DNA of 30,944 bases from UBA1189 sp045654565 (GTDB taxonomy: Bacteria > Bacteroidota > Bacteroidia > Bacteroidales > Bacteroidaceae): NCBI GenBank assembly GCA_045654565.1, contig JAZONP010000180.1, positions 1 to 30,944 of the forward strand, given 5' to 3'. Under the pieces are notes generated by a model. The model ran no database searches and had not been told where the DNA came from. It saw nothing but the letters and a program-made list of their open reading frames with translations. Below are positions 15,587 to 24,510 of the stretch, one piece after another. The translations under genes and the position numbers were made by a program. The stretch's first letter is position 1, and each line of letters opens with the position of its first letter.

Positions 15587-16217
15587 TAAGCAAGTATTTA
15601 CCATTGTCCCAGCGATAAGTGAGAGATTCTTGTCTCACGTAAGGTGTCACCTCTTCCCTATCCTCCTTGGAGAGATATTCTAGAGATGTGAATACACATT
15701 TCAGTTCAGAACTCTCTGCACACAACTCATAGATTCTGAAAAATATATCCACCTTACTCCATGCCCATTGGACCGAATCGCTCTGCATGGTAGAACGAAA
15801 CTCTTTCATACATGGTTCAACGAAATAGCTGGCAACATCCAACGGTTGCCACTGGGCATCATAGAAGGCGATACGACTATCGTCCACCGAACTTCTCATA
15901 GTGGTCACCATGCAGAGGACATCGGTGGTGTCATTCACAGAGAGGAGCTTCATCGATACATCAGCGTTGGCAGTGTACTCTATCTGTACAAAATCATTGG
16001 TAAGCGTATGCATACGCGACTTGCCGCTCATGCGGTTGGTCACCACAGCCTCCATCTTTGCATCGTAGAAGTCTATGAAGTCTAACCTGTTGTTCTTGGT
16101 GAGTAGAGGCATCACCGAGTCGGGCATCGTTGCCAACCACCCACGCATAGGAGTGTGAGCTGAAACCTGCGAAAAGGCTGCAAGTAATAGTAGCCAAATA
16201 TATACTAAGCGTCTCAT
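15579..16217 (-). CDS. DUF3256 family secreted protein
   Basis: A 212-residue protein of the Bacteroidota-specific DUF3256 family, function unknown. A cleavable signal peptide (MRRLVYIWLLLLAAFSQVSA) is followed by a region with MPDSVMPLLTKNNRLDFIDF, the family's most recognisable segment. Then come LTNDFVQIEY, MKLLSVNDTTDVLCMVTTM and the beta-rich remainder. There is no lipobox after the signal, so it is periplasmic or exported. It starts two bases after the RSH stop and overlaps mnmA, so the three are one operon. A direct role in the stringent response is not shown by the sequence. Confidence 0.85.
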   Translation of the reverse strand: MRRLVYIWLLLLAAFSQVSAHTPMRGWLATMPDSVMPLLTKNNRLDFIDFYDAKMEAVVTNRMSGKSRMHTLTNDFVQIEYTANADVSMKLLSVNDTTDVLCMVTTMRSSVDDSRIAFYDAQWQPLDVASYFVEPCMKEFRSTMQSDSVQWAWSKVDIFFRIYELCAESSELKCVFTSLEYLSKEDREEVTPYVRQESLTYRWDNGKYLLNE

Positions 16218-16219
16218 TG

Positions 16220-18109
16220 TTAAAATTGTGTTCTCAGTCCATACACATGAGGCAATGCGGTGAGGGCATCCTTGAGTTGGCTAATATCATTGTGCGAATG
16301 TACGAAAACCTCAAAGTCGGTCGACACGATGTCATCCTCAATCGTAGAGTGCAAGTTTCCGAGGCTAAGTCCCATTTTTTCTGACACGAGCGACACGATA
16401 GTGAGCAATAAATGGTCCTTATTGACCGACTCCACATGGAACTTCACAGGAAATGCCATCTTCTCAAACTCTCGCATATCGACCTCTTTCTCTATGCTAT
16501 CACCCGCCTCGGCTGCCATTGAGATGGCCTTTCGGCAATGACACTGATGTACCTCAATTCTTCCATCGGGAAGGCGAAAGCCAATAACCTCATCTCCAAA
16601 AATGGGTTTACAATTGGGACACAACACTAAATCTCCCATTGTCATCGAAGAGTGTCTGTTAAGATAACGGCGTATGCCCGCACGTGCCTTGTAGGTCATA
16701 ACATGATCGAGCCACGATGCATCGATGGATGGCACTTCGTCGGTGCCGATGCGCACACGATCTCCCTTCTCAAGTTTGGTCTTCACCGAGCACAATCTGT
16801 CATTGATAATGGCAAACTTCATCTGCTCGCCCACCTTGTTGTGTATCTCGAAGGCAAAGTCAATGGCTGTAGATCCCTTAGGCATCACCACCATCTTCCC
16901 TTGAGGTGTAAACACATAGATGTCATCTTCGTAGAATGTCGAGCGAACATCCTCCATAAACCCTCCGTTCTTACCCTGGTCGGCCAACTCCTTAAGCACA
17001 CGACGAAAGTTATCAAGCCAGCGTTCTACATTACGCTCACGACCGATAAGACATCCATGGTTGGAGATTTCTCTCATCTCCGTAGAAGCGATGTGTACCT
17101 CCATCCATCGTCCTTCATTACCCATTAGTTTACAATGCAAGCTACGGTAGTTATTATCCTTCGGTACATCAAGGTAACTGTTCATACTACTGGGTTTCTC
17201 CGAATAGATATTCGTAATGAGCGAGTAGATGAAAAGCGCCATTTCCTTCTCGTTCATCTCCAGTTCTCTCCAGTTTTCGTAGTTGATGTGCACGATACGT
17301 ATATGCTCCACCTCACTCAATGATATGCTATCCTCCTTCATCTTGGCCCAAATGGAGTAAGCCGAACGCGGTTCACATACCACCGTAGCATTAATGCCGC
17401 GCAATGCTAATACCTCGCGTATGGGCTTCATCCACGCCTCGGCTGCGGCAGCATGATCCTCTACATAGCGTGTTATATAGTTCTTTACTTCCTCATACTC
17501 GTTGGGTTGACGGTAGCGGAACGAGAGATTCTCGAGTTCTGTCTTCACCTGATACAGACCAAGGCGATTGGCCAAAGGCGCGTAGAAGTAGTCAGTCTCC
17601 GAAGCAATCTTCAATTGCTTGTGCGGGAGCATCGACTTGAGGGTACGCATATTGTGCAAACGGTCGGCAAGTTTGATGAGCAAGGCACGTATGTCGTAAT
17701 GTATTGACTGTAGCATCTGCTTATAGTTATCCACCTGCAACGATGTCTCATAGTGTTTCTTTTTCTTTTTCGTCACCACATTGACCAATGTGGCCACATC
17801 TTCACCAAACATTTCACGTATTTCCTTCACTGTGTGGTCGGTATCCTCCACTACATCGTGTAGCAGTGCTGCGCAGATGGGCGCAGCACCGAGTCCAATT
17901 TCATTGGCTACAATCATCGCCACCGCGATGGGATGGAGTATATAAGGTTCGCCACTTTTACGACGCTGGGGTCGATGGGCCTCCTCGGCCAACGCATAAG
18001 CACGATGCACGCTATCGACTTCTTCGTCACTGAATCTTCGTTTCTCTACGCAAGCAAAGAGTTCGTCCCTTGCATCCGTCACCATCTTATCAAAGTCTGT
18101 CATAGTCAT
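16220..18109 (-). CDS. Long RelA/SpoT homologue: intact HD hydrolase, degenerate synthetase
   Basis: A 629-residue RSH protein that metabolises the alarmone (p)ppGpp. The N-terminal HD hydrolase has its full metal and substrate set: His59 in SGEPYILHP, His84-Asp85 and Glu88-Asp89 in LLHDVVEDT, and Asn153 in KLADRLHNMRT. The synthetase domain (about 235-350) departs from active enzymes. The catalytic-Asp segment IYDLxAxR reads VEHIRIVH (267-274); RFKDYIAxPK reads SSMNSYLDVPK; GYQSLH reads NYRSLH; Glu337 is kept, but IRT after it is IAS. A TGS domain (about 396-457; DIYVFTPQGKMVVMPKGSTAIDFA) and a C-terminal ACT-like domain (about 550-629) follow. It is some 100 residues shorter than typical Rel. 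The likely role is ppGpp hydrolysis (SpoT-like). First gene of a three-gene operon. Confidence 0.9.
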   Translation of the reverse strand: MTMTDFDKMVTDARDELFACVEKRRFSDEEVDSVHRAYALAEEAHRPQRRKSGEPYILHPIAVAMIVANEIGLGAAPICAALLHDVVEDTDHTVKEIREMFGEDVATLVNVVTKKKKKHYETSLQVDNYKQMLQSIHYDIRALLIKLADRLHNMRTLKSMLPHKQLKIASETDYFYAPLANRLGLYQVKTELENLSFRYRQPNEYEEVKNYITRYVEDHAAAAEAWMKPIREVLALRGINATVVCEPRSAYSIWAKMKEDSISLSEVEHIRIVHINYENWRELEMNEKEMALFIYSLITNIYSEKPSSMNSYLDVPKDNNYRSLHCKLMGNEGRWMEVHIASTEMREISNHGCLIGRERNVERWLDNFRRVLKELADQGKNGGFMEDVRSTFYEDDIYVFTPQGKMVVMPKGSTAIDFAFEIHNKVGEQMKFAIINDRLCSVKTKLEKGDRVRIGTDEVPSIDASWLDHVMTYKARAGIRRYLNRHSSMTMGDLVLCPNCKPIFGDEVIGFRLPDGRIEVHQCHCRKAISMAAEAGDSIEKEVDMREFEKMAFPVKFHVESVNKDHLLLTIVSLVSEKMGLSLGNLHSTIEDDIVSTDFEVFVHSHNDISQLKDALTALPHVYGLRTQF

Positions 18110-18130
18110 TGTTTCTTAGGAAGACAGAGA

Positions 18131-18158
18131 CAAAAGTAATATTTATTTTACAAAGGTA
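18131..18158 (-). promoter_or_regulatory. Candidate -7 boxes of the RSH operon
   Basis: Two minus-strand matches to TAnnTTTG: TACTTTTG (complement of 18131-18138) and TACCTTTG (complement of 18151-18158). Neither has a clear -33 partner, so which one is used cannot be told. Confidence 0.4.
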
Positions 18159-18215
18159 TGCACGAATACTTTTATTTTTTTCCTATTCCTACATGAATAT
18201 CTGTTGAGAAATCTT

Positions 18216-18223
18216 TATCTTTG
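18216..18223 (+). promoter_or_regulatory. Candidate -7 box of the AmpG-like gene
   Basis: TATCTTTG matches TAnnTTTG, 30 bases before the ATG at 18253. The -33 element is not clear. Confidence 0.45.
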
Positions 18224-18252
18224 CATAAATTGCATAAACAAACAAAACAGCC

Positions 18253-19533
18253 ATGCAACAATCAACACGACATAATCCATGGGTATGGGTACCCTCGTTA
18301 TACTTTGCCGAGGGATTGCCATACATCATCGTTATTACCCTATCGGTGGTCATGTATAAGCAGTTGGGATTGGGTAATGCCGAAGTGGCTTACTACACAG
18401 GATGGTTTTACCTGCCGTGGCTAATTAAGCCCTTATGGAGTCCCTTTGTGGATCTACTCAAAACGAAGCGTTGGTGGATAGTGGCCATGCAATGTCTCAT
18501 AGGAGCAGGCATGGCTGGCATTGCCTTCACTCTGCCCATGGCATCCTTTATTCAGTGGACACTTGCTATTTTCTGGCTCATGGCATTCAGCTCGGCTACG
18601 CATGACGTAGCTGCAGACGGCTTCTACATGATGGCGCTTAAGGAGGGCGAGCAATCGTTTTTCGTGGGTATACGCAGCACCTTCTACCGCTTGGCGACAT
18701 TGGCGGGACAAGGAGGCTTGCTCATTATGATGGACTGGTGGGTGCAGCACACGGGGTGCGATGTACGGGAGGCATGGGTGCAAACATTCTATGCCGTAGG
18801 TTCTCTCTTCATTATTGTGGGTGCCTACCACGCATGCTTACTTCCACGACCCAAGAGCGATATGATGAGAAATATCAAAGCTCGAGACTTGCTACGTGAG
18901 TTTGCACACACGTTCGCCTCGTTTTTCCAAAAAGAGGGAGTGGTGCCGTCACTGCTCTTCATGTTACTGTTCCGATTCCCCGAAGCGCAGTTGGGTAAGA
19001 TGAGCATTCCCTTCCTTATGGATCCCGTGGCTGAGGGCGGACTAGGACTTTCGCTCAAGAACATAGGAATCATTCAAGGCACGTTGGGACCCGTAGGCCT
19101 GACCCTCGGAGGCATCCTAGGTGGAGTGTGTATTTCGCGAGGTGGACTCAAACGCTGGTTATGGCCTATGGTGTGGGCTATCTCGCTCCCCGACATCGTG
19201 TATGTATATCTCAGTTATGCACAGCCCAGCAACCTATTCCTAATATCCTCGTGCCTCTTCATTGAGCAGTTTGGATACGGATTTGGTTTTACAGCCTACA
19301 TGCTTTTCCTTATATACTATGCACGAGGTACACACGAGACGGCTCACTATGCAATCGCCACGGCTTTCATGGCGGCAGGCATGATGCTGCCAGGCATGAT
19401 GTCGGGAATTCTACAAGAGTGGATGGGCTACCGAGGATTCTTCCTTTGGATTATGATCTGCTGTGTGGTGACCTTCGTCGTATCGGCATTCCTAAAGATT
19501 GACAATGACTTTGGCAAGAAACAGGAGGTCTAA
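18253..19533 (+). CDS. AmpG-like MFS permease
   Basis: A 426-residue polytopic inner-membrane protein with about 12 hydrophobic helices. The N-terminal segment SLYFAEGLPYIIVITLSVVM, and then WFYLPWLIKPLWSPFVDL, are characteristic of the AmpG-type branch of the major facilitator superfamily, which imports anhydro-muropeptides for cell-wall recycling. The helix-5 region with SSATHDVAADGFYMMAL also fits. The gene following by 25 bases encodes a MurU-like nucleotidyltransferase, which supports a role in recovering peptidoglycan sugars. Divergent from the RSH operon. AmpG-like transporters in Bacteroidota have several paralogues, so the cargo is an inference. Confidence 0.8.
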   Translation: MQQSTRHNPWVWVPSLYFAEGLPYIIVITLSVVMYKQLGLGNAEVAYYTGWFYLPWLIKPLWSPFVDLLKTKRWWIVAMQCLIGAGMAGIAFTLPMASFIQWTLAIFWLMAFSSATHDVAADGFYMMALKEGEQSFFVGIRSTFYRLATLAGQGGLLIMMDWWVQHTGCDVREAWVQTFYAVGSLFIIVGAYHACLLPRPKSDMMRNIKARDLLREFAHTFASFFQKEGVVPSLLFMLLFRFPEAQLGKMSIPFLMDPVAEGGLGLSLKNIGIIQGTLGPVGLTLGGILGGVCISRGGLKRWLWPMVWAISLPDIVYVYLSYAQPSNLFLISSCLFIEQFGYGFGFTAYMLFLIYYARGTHETAHYAIATAFMAAGMMLPGMMSGILQEWMGYRGFFLWIMICCVVTFVVSAFLKIDNDFGKKQEV

Positions 19534-19558
19534 CATTGTAAACTATAAAATTCGCATT

Positions 19559-20326
19559 ATGAATACCATGATATTTGCCGCTGGCCTCGGCACACGACTC
19601 AAACCCTACACAGACCACTGTCCCAAGGCTATGGTGGAGGTAGCAGGAAAACCCATGATAGCCCATCAACTGCAACGATTACGCGAGGCGGGGTTCGACA
19701 GCGCGGTCATCAACGTACACCACTATGCTGAACAGATCATTGACTATGTGACGGCACACAACGGATTCGGGCTCAACATCTCCTTCTCTGACGAGCGTGG
19801 GAAGTTACTCGACACAGGAGGCGGCATACGCAAGGCGCTGCCGCTCTTTGACACTACCAGCCCTGTACTAATTCACAATGTGGACATCTTCTCCAATGTT
19901 GACCTGGCTGCACTCTATGAGAACCATGTGAAGAATGGATCAGATGCGTCGCTCTTGGTGAGCGAACGTAACACTTCTCGCTATTTCGTCTTTGACGACG
20001 AGGATTTACTCGTGGGATGGAAAAATTTACAGACGAACGAGGTGCGTACGGCACACAATGAACTAAAACCTACACTAGAACATCTCACCGAGAGCAATGA
20101 ACAGTATCGTTTGCGAGCATTCTCGGGCATACATGTCATCTCCCCGACTCTTTTCCCTTTGCTCGACCAGCAGGACGAGGTGTTCTCGATTACCAACTTC
20201 TATTGGCAAAACTCACTATACCAACGAATCCTATGCGTGGAGGCTCCCAAGGAATTCCAATGGGTAGACGCAGGCAAACCTGAAATGTTAGAACGGGCAG
20301 AGAAAATTGTTAAAAATTATAAGTGA
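19559..20326 (+). CDS. MurU-like sugar-phosphate nucleotidyltransferase
   Basis: A 255-residue GT-A-fold nucleotidyltransferase. The start is placed at the ATG giving MNTMIFAAGLGTRLKPYT, where G-x-G-T-R-L is the nucleotide-binding signature; the longer frame from 19499 overlaps the permease gene and adds non-family residues. CPKAMVEVAGKPM supplies the conserved Lys, and LLDTGGGIRKA and LIHNVDIFSNVDL (metal-binding Asp) follow. Among close families it resembles MurU (MurNAc-1-phosphate uridylyltransferase) of the AmgK-MurU recycling route, and the AmpG-like gene upstream favours that. The usual kinase partner AmgK is not in this window, so mannose-1-phosphate or glucose-1-phosphate chemistry remains possible. 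Confidence 0.8.
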   Translation: MNTMIFAAGLGTRLKPYTDHCPKAMVEVAGKPMIAHQLQRLREAGFDSAVINVHHYAEQIIDYVTAHNGFGLNISFSDERGKLLDTGGGIRKALPLFDTTSPVLIHNVDIFSNVDLAALYENHVKNGSDASLLVSERNTSRYFVFDDEDLLVGWKNLQTNEVRTAHNELKPTLEHLTESNEQYRLRAFSGIHVISPTLFPLLDQQDEVFSITNFYWQNSLYQRILCVEAPKEFQWVDAGKPEMLERAEKIVKNYK

Positions 20327-20396
20327 TAGGTTAAAGGGTAAGGGGTATTTATTGCAAAAAACAAAGAGACGAAAACATACTCTTACATAAAATCAT

Positions 20397-20404
20397 TACC
20401 TTTG
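20397..20404 (+). promoter_or_regulatory. Candidate -7 box of the MATE operon
   Basis: TACCTTTG, 37 bases before the ATG at 20442, in an AT-rich 115-base gap after the MurU-like gene. No clear -33 element. Confidence 0.5.
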
Positions 20405-20441
20405 CATTCCATATATAAAGTAAATATAAACAAGGTACATA

Positions 20442-21818
20442 ATGACTAAAAAGAAAATTCCTAGCGAATTAGGTACGCGTCCGGTGGGCGAGTTGCTAAG
20501 ACAATATGCTCTTCCATCCATTATCGCGATGCTAGCCTCATCGCTTTATAATATTGTCGATAGTATCTTCATTGGACATGGCGTGGATGCCTTAGCCTTG
20601 TCAGGATTGGCAGTTACCTTCCCTCTGATGAACATCTCCACAGCCTTTGGTGCGATGGTTGGCATGGGTTCGGCTACGCTCATCTCAGTCAAATTAGGCC
20701 AAAAGGACTACCAGATAGCGGAGAAAATCTTAGGTAATGCCGTGGTGATGAACATTGCGATGGGTGTGGTATTTGCCGTCGTGTCACTGCTCTTCCTCGA
20801 TCCTATCCTCTACTTCTTCGGGGCGAGCCCAGCCTCCATAAGTTATGCACGCGAGTATATGCAGATCATCTTGTTAGGTAATGTATTCACACACATGTAT
20901 TTCGGATTCAATGCCTTGCTGCGTGCCATGGGGCATCCGAAGATGGCAATGAAAGCCACCATTCTTACGGTGATCCTTAATACGATACTAGACCCGTTAT
21001 TCATCTTCGAGAACATCAACTTGGGCTTCGTGCAATTCAACGGACTTGGTTGGGGAATCCGTGGAGCCGCCATCGCGACCATACTATCGCAGTGTATTTC
21101 ACTCGTATGGCAGGTGCGTGTGATGAGTGACAAGCGAGAACTCATACACTTCAAGCGTGGCATCTATCGCCTCAAAAGCTACATCGTGAAGGAGGTGCTC
21201 ACCATCGGACTTTCACCTTGCTTGATGAATCTGGCTTCGTGTTTCGTGGTCATCTTCATCAATCGAGGATTGGCTGAGTATGGAGGAGACTATGCTGTAG
21301 GAGCATATGGTATAGTTCATAAGATGACCTTTATCTTCGTGATGATTGTCATGGGATTCACACAAGGAATGCAACCTATTGCAGGATATAATTATGGAGC
21401 CAAGGCCTATGACCGCGTGACCAAAGTGCTAAAAATTACCATCGCTCTTGCGACGGGAGTAACCACATTAGCCTTCGTTATTGGGGAATTCTGTCCCGAA
21501 GTAGTAGCACGCATCTTCACCTCGGATGAGCAGATGATTGAGATGGCTGTGGTGGGCATGCGCTACAATTGTTTGCTGTTCCCCATCGTGGGATTTCAGA
21601 TGGTCACAGGTAACTTCTTCCAAAGTATCGCCCAACCGGGAAAGTCTATTTTCCTATCACTGAGCCGCCAGTTGCTATTCCTCGTGCCCTTCATCATCAT
21701 CTTCCCTCACTTCTGGGGTATCAATGGCGTGTGGGCTAGCCTACCGGCATCTGACCTCGTGTCATCGGTCATCTCGGCTTGCCTTTTAGGAAACTATTTC
21801 AGAAAACATAAGATGTAA
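20442..21818 (+). CDS. MATE-family multidrug/toxin exporter
   Basis: A 458-residue inner-membrane protein with about 12 transmembrane helices in two six-helix halves. The N-terminal stretch LGTRPVGELLRQYALPSIIAMLA and then YNIVDSIFIG is typical of the bacterial NorM/DinF-like MATE group, as is QGMQPIAGYNYGAK in the second half. These cation-coupled antiporters export drugs, toxins or metabolites. It is the first gene of a tightly packed set; the next ATG follows its stop by five bases. Substrate is not predictable from sequence. Confidence 0.92.
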   Translation: MTKKKIPSELGTRPVGELLRQYALPSIIAMLASSLYNIVDSIFIGHGVDALALSGLAVTFPLMNISTAFGAMVGMGSATLISVKLGQKDYQIAEKILGNAVVMNIAMGVVFAVVSLLFLDPILYFFGASPASISYAREYMQIILLGNVFTHMYFGFNALLRAMGHPKMAMKATILTVILNTILDPLFIFENINLGFVQFNGLGWGIRGAAIATILSQCISLVWQVRVMSDKRELIHFKRGIYRLKSYIVKEVLTIGLSPCLMNLASCFVVIFINRGLAEYGGDYAVGAYGIVHKMTFIFVMIVMGFTQGMQPIAGYNYGAKAYDRVTKVLKITIALATGVTTLAFVIGEFCPEVVARIFTSDEQMIEMAVVGMRYNCLLFPIVGFQMVTGNFFQSIAQPGKSIFLSLSRQLLFLVPFIIIFPHFWGINGVWASLPASDLVSSVISACLLGNYFRKHKM

Positions 21819-21823
21819 AGATT

Positions 21824-22441
21824 ATGGATAAGAACTTTGTTATCAATATTGGCCGACAACTCGGTAGTGGCGGACGTACCATTGCTGAAATCTTGGCACG
21901 TCATTATGGTATTACTGCCTATGACCGCAAGCTCATCGAACTTGCAGCCAAGGAAAGTGGACTCAGTCAAGAGTTTTTCGAAAATGCCGACGAGAAGAAA
22001 TCGCACGGATTTTTTCACTCCATTTTTTCGAATCGCGCTGCTGCCAATGCTCTCGGAAGCAATGACTCATACTTGAGTAACGACGCATTGTTCAAGGTGC
22101 AGAGCGACATCATACGTGACTTAGCCGAACGTGAATCGTGCATCTTCATCGGACGTTGTGCTGATTACATCTTACGAGAACATCCTCGATGCATCAATCT
22201 CTTCTTCACCGCTAATCTCGAAGATCGAATATCACGCATGGCTAGAGAGAAAGATATTACCCCTGAGCAAGCCGAAGAACTCATCGAAAAGACCGATCAC
22301 CGACGTGCCGACTACTATAACTTTTATAGTGGTAAGACTTGGGGTATAGCTGAGAGTTACGACCTCTGCATTAACACTTCGCATCTTGGCTTTGAGGGTA
22401 CAGCAAAAATGCTCATCGATTATATTGACAGAAGGAAATGA
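21824..22441 (+). CDS. Cytidylate-kinase-like family protein
   Basis: A 205-residue P-loop protein of the cytidylate kinase-like family (Cytidylate_kin2). The nucleotide-binding loop is INIGRQLGSGGRTIAEILA (Gly10-Gly17 region), followed by YDRKLIELAAKESGLS. SCIFIGRCADYIL and the lid-like stretch RADYYNFYSGKTWG complete the pattern seen in Bacteroidota and Clostridia members. The family is related to Cmk, but substrates are mostly untested. The canonical cmk gene is usually separate, so this is a paralogue. Its stop overlaps the next ATG by four bases (ATGA). Confidence 0.88.
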   Translation: MDKNFVINIGRQLGSGGRTIAEILARHYGITAYDRKLIELAAKESGLSQEFFENADEKKSHGFFHSIFSNRAAANALGSNDSYLSNDALFKVQSDIIRDLAERESCIFIGRCADYILREHPRCINLFFTANLEDRISRMAREKDITPEQAEELIEKTDHRRADYYNFYSGKTWGIAESYDLCINTSHLGFEGTAKMLIDYIDRRK

Positions 22442-22932
22442 AGCGCATAGGCCTCCTCTCTGATACTCATGGCCATTGGGACGAACGTTACGCGCGGCAC
22501 TTTGCCGAGTGCGATGAGGTGTGGCATGCTGGCGATATAGGCTCACTTGAGGTCGCCGAGAGATTCGAAGCTTTCCGCCCTTTTCGTGCTGTGTATGGCA
22601 ATATCGACGGACGCGACATACGTGTACGTTATCCCGAGGTAAATCGTTTCAATATTGAGGGAGCCGACGTGCTCATCAAGCACATCGGAGGCTACCCCGG
22701 AAATTATGATTCTTCGATACGTGGGACACTCCGTACAAATCCTCCTACCCTTTTCATAAGTGGTCACTCGCACATCCTCAAAGTAATGCACGACCGTTCC
22801 ATTAATACACTGCACATTAATCCGGGAGCCGCTGGCATACACGGCTTCCACAAGGTGCGCACCCTCATGCGCTTCACTATTGATAGCGGCACATTCAGTA
22901 ACCTCGAAGTGATTGAACTTGCCGAGCAATAA
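22438..22932 (+). CDS. YfcE/MJ0936-type metallophosphoesterase
   Basis: A 164-residue phosphodiesterase with the compact calcineurin-like fold. Metal ligands appear in order: LSDTHGH (Asp9, His11), HAGDIG, YGNIDGRD, and SGHSHILK, ending in INPGAAG, which is typical of the YfcE/MJ0936 family. Members hydrolyse phosphodiester model substrates; the natural substrate is unknown. A four-base ATGA overlap with the upstream kinase-like gene implies coupled translation. Confidence 0.9.
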   Translation: MKRIGLLSDTHGHWDERYARHFAECDEVWHAGDIGSLEVAERFEAFRPFRAVYGNIDGRDIRVRYPEVNRFNIEGADVLIKHIGGYPGNYDSSIRGTLRTNPPTLFISGHSHILKVMHDRSINTLHINPGAAGIHGFHKVRTLMRFTIDSGTFSNLEVIELAEQ

Positions 22933-22946
22933 TATACTCAACTATT

Positions 22947-24461
22947 ATGACCAACACTTTAAGCCTTATACACGAACTACACCGCTTGAGAAAGATTGCA
23001 GGCAAGCGACATCCGATGTATGATCAAAATAAGTTTGCCAAATATCTCATAGGCTTCAGTATTGCATTAGGAGTGGTATATCTCATCATGTTCGGTTTTT
23101 TGTTCATACCCATGTTTCGAGAAATATTCCCAAGCATGGAGCCTTACCACATATTCAATAAAGGAATGGTGTATCTGCTGATTGCTGATTTCTTCATGCG
23201 CCTATCCATGACCAAGCTACCCGTACAGGAAATCAAGCCCTTTGTATTGCTTCCAGTGGGTAAAAATCGAGTATTGAGTAGCTACCTCATATTGACAGGA
23301 TTGAGTGGATTCAACTTAATATGGATGTTCATGCTCGTTCCCTTTGGTTTCGGCACACTGTTCAAATATTTCGGATTCGTGGGCGTGCTGGGATTCCTTG
23401 TAGGCTATTGGCTGCTGATGCAACTCAACAATTATTGGTATGTGATGTGCCGCACGCTGATAAACCAACACATCCTCTACCTCCTCGTTCCCATCGCCGT
23501 GTATGCCCTATTGATCGTGGGGTTGGTGGTGCCCGAAACAAACTATCTCGGTAATTTCTGTATGGAATTGGGAGAAGGTTTCTTCCTTTGGGAGTGGACC
23601 GTATACCTGGGACTCATTGTTGCTATAGGTGGAATGTTTGCTTTGTGTCATGCCGTTCAGAAGCGTGTGGTATATAAAGAACTGTCCAAGACTGAGGTAG
23701 TGAAGAAGTTGAAGAAGGTAGCCGAATATAAGTTCCTTGACCGTTTCGGTGAAGTGGGCGAATATATGCGACTCGAAATAAAACTACTCACACGCAACAA
23801 AGTTCCTCGCTCTCAATTCTTTTTAGGACTATCCATCATGTTATGCTTCAGTGTATTGTTAGCTTTCACCAATGTATATGATGGCGACTTTATGCGCTAC
23901 TTCATCTGCGTGTATAACTTTGCCATACTCGGCGTGCTTGTACTAAGCCAAACGATGAGCTATGAGGGTAACTACCTCGACGGGCTGATGAGTCGCAAGG
24001 AGTCTATACTCAACCTTTTGCGTGCCAAGTACTATGTCCAATGCGTTTTGCTTCTATTGCCGCTCATCATCATGATTATCCCCATCGTCAAAGGCAAGCT
24101 AACTCTGCTTAGTGCTCTCTCTTGCTTCTTTCTTACCTGCGGATTCACCTTTTGGGTACTTATGCAACTTGCAGTGTTCAACAAGTTAACACTCAACCTC
24201 AACACTAAGCTGACGGGTAAAAATAGCGGTGGCACCGTCTTTCAGTCAATGATTATCATGGCTGGATTCTTCGGACCTATCCTCGTTATTCGCTTGTTAT
24301 CTGCACTTTTCAGCGAATCGACCTCTCTACTTATTATACTCATTGTCGGACTTGTATTCACCCTCACCCACCCCTTATGGATGCGTAACATCTATAAGCG
24401 TTTCATGAAACGCCGCTATGAAAACATGGAAGGCTTCCGCTCATCTATAATGAACAATTAA
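22947..24461 (+). CDS. DUF5687 membrane protein, probable ABC transporter permease
   Basis: A 504-residue polytopic membrane protein with about 10-12 hydrophobic helices, matching the Bacteroidota family DUF5687. The N-terminal cytoplasmic segment (about 1-28) is basic. A long loop around residues 235-290 (KRVVYKELSKTEVVKKLKK, then YMRLEIKLLTRNKVPRSQFF) is typical of ABC-2-like permeases from this phylum. The gene immediately downstream encodes a single ABC ATPase, so the two most likely form one exporter. Substrate unknown. It starts 14 bases after the YfcE-type gene. Confidence 0.85.
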   Translation: MTNTLSLIHELHRLRKIAGKRHPMYDQNKFAKYLIGFSIALGVVYLIMFGFLFIPMFREIFPSMEPYHIFNKGMVYLLIADFFMRLSMTKLPVQEIKPFVLLPVGKNRVLSSYLILTGLSGFNLIWMFMLVPFGFGTLFKYFGFVGVLGFLVGYWLLMQLNNYWYVMCRTLINQHILYLLVPIAVYALLIVGLVVPETNYLGNFCMELGEGFFLWEWTVYLGLIVAIGGMFALCHAVQKRVVYKELSKTEVVKKLKKVAEYKFLDRFGEVGEYMRLEIKLLTRNKVPRSQFFLGLSIMLCFSVLLAFTNVYDGDFMRYFICVYNFAILGVLVLSQTMSYEGNYLDGLMSRKESILNLLRAKYYVQCVLLLLPLIIMIIPIVKGKLTLLSALSCFFLTCGFTFWVLMQLAVFNKLTLNLNTKLTGKNSGGTVFQSMIIMAGFFGPILVIRLLSALFSESTSLLIILIVGLVFTLTHPLWMRNIYKRFMKRRYENMEGFRSSIMNN

Positions 24462-24510
24462 AAGCACAAGAACTATTTTGTAATACAAATACAATTCTCA
24501 TTATAAACAT

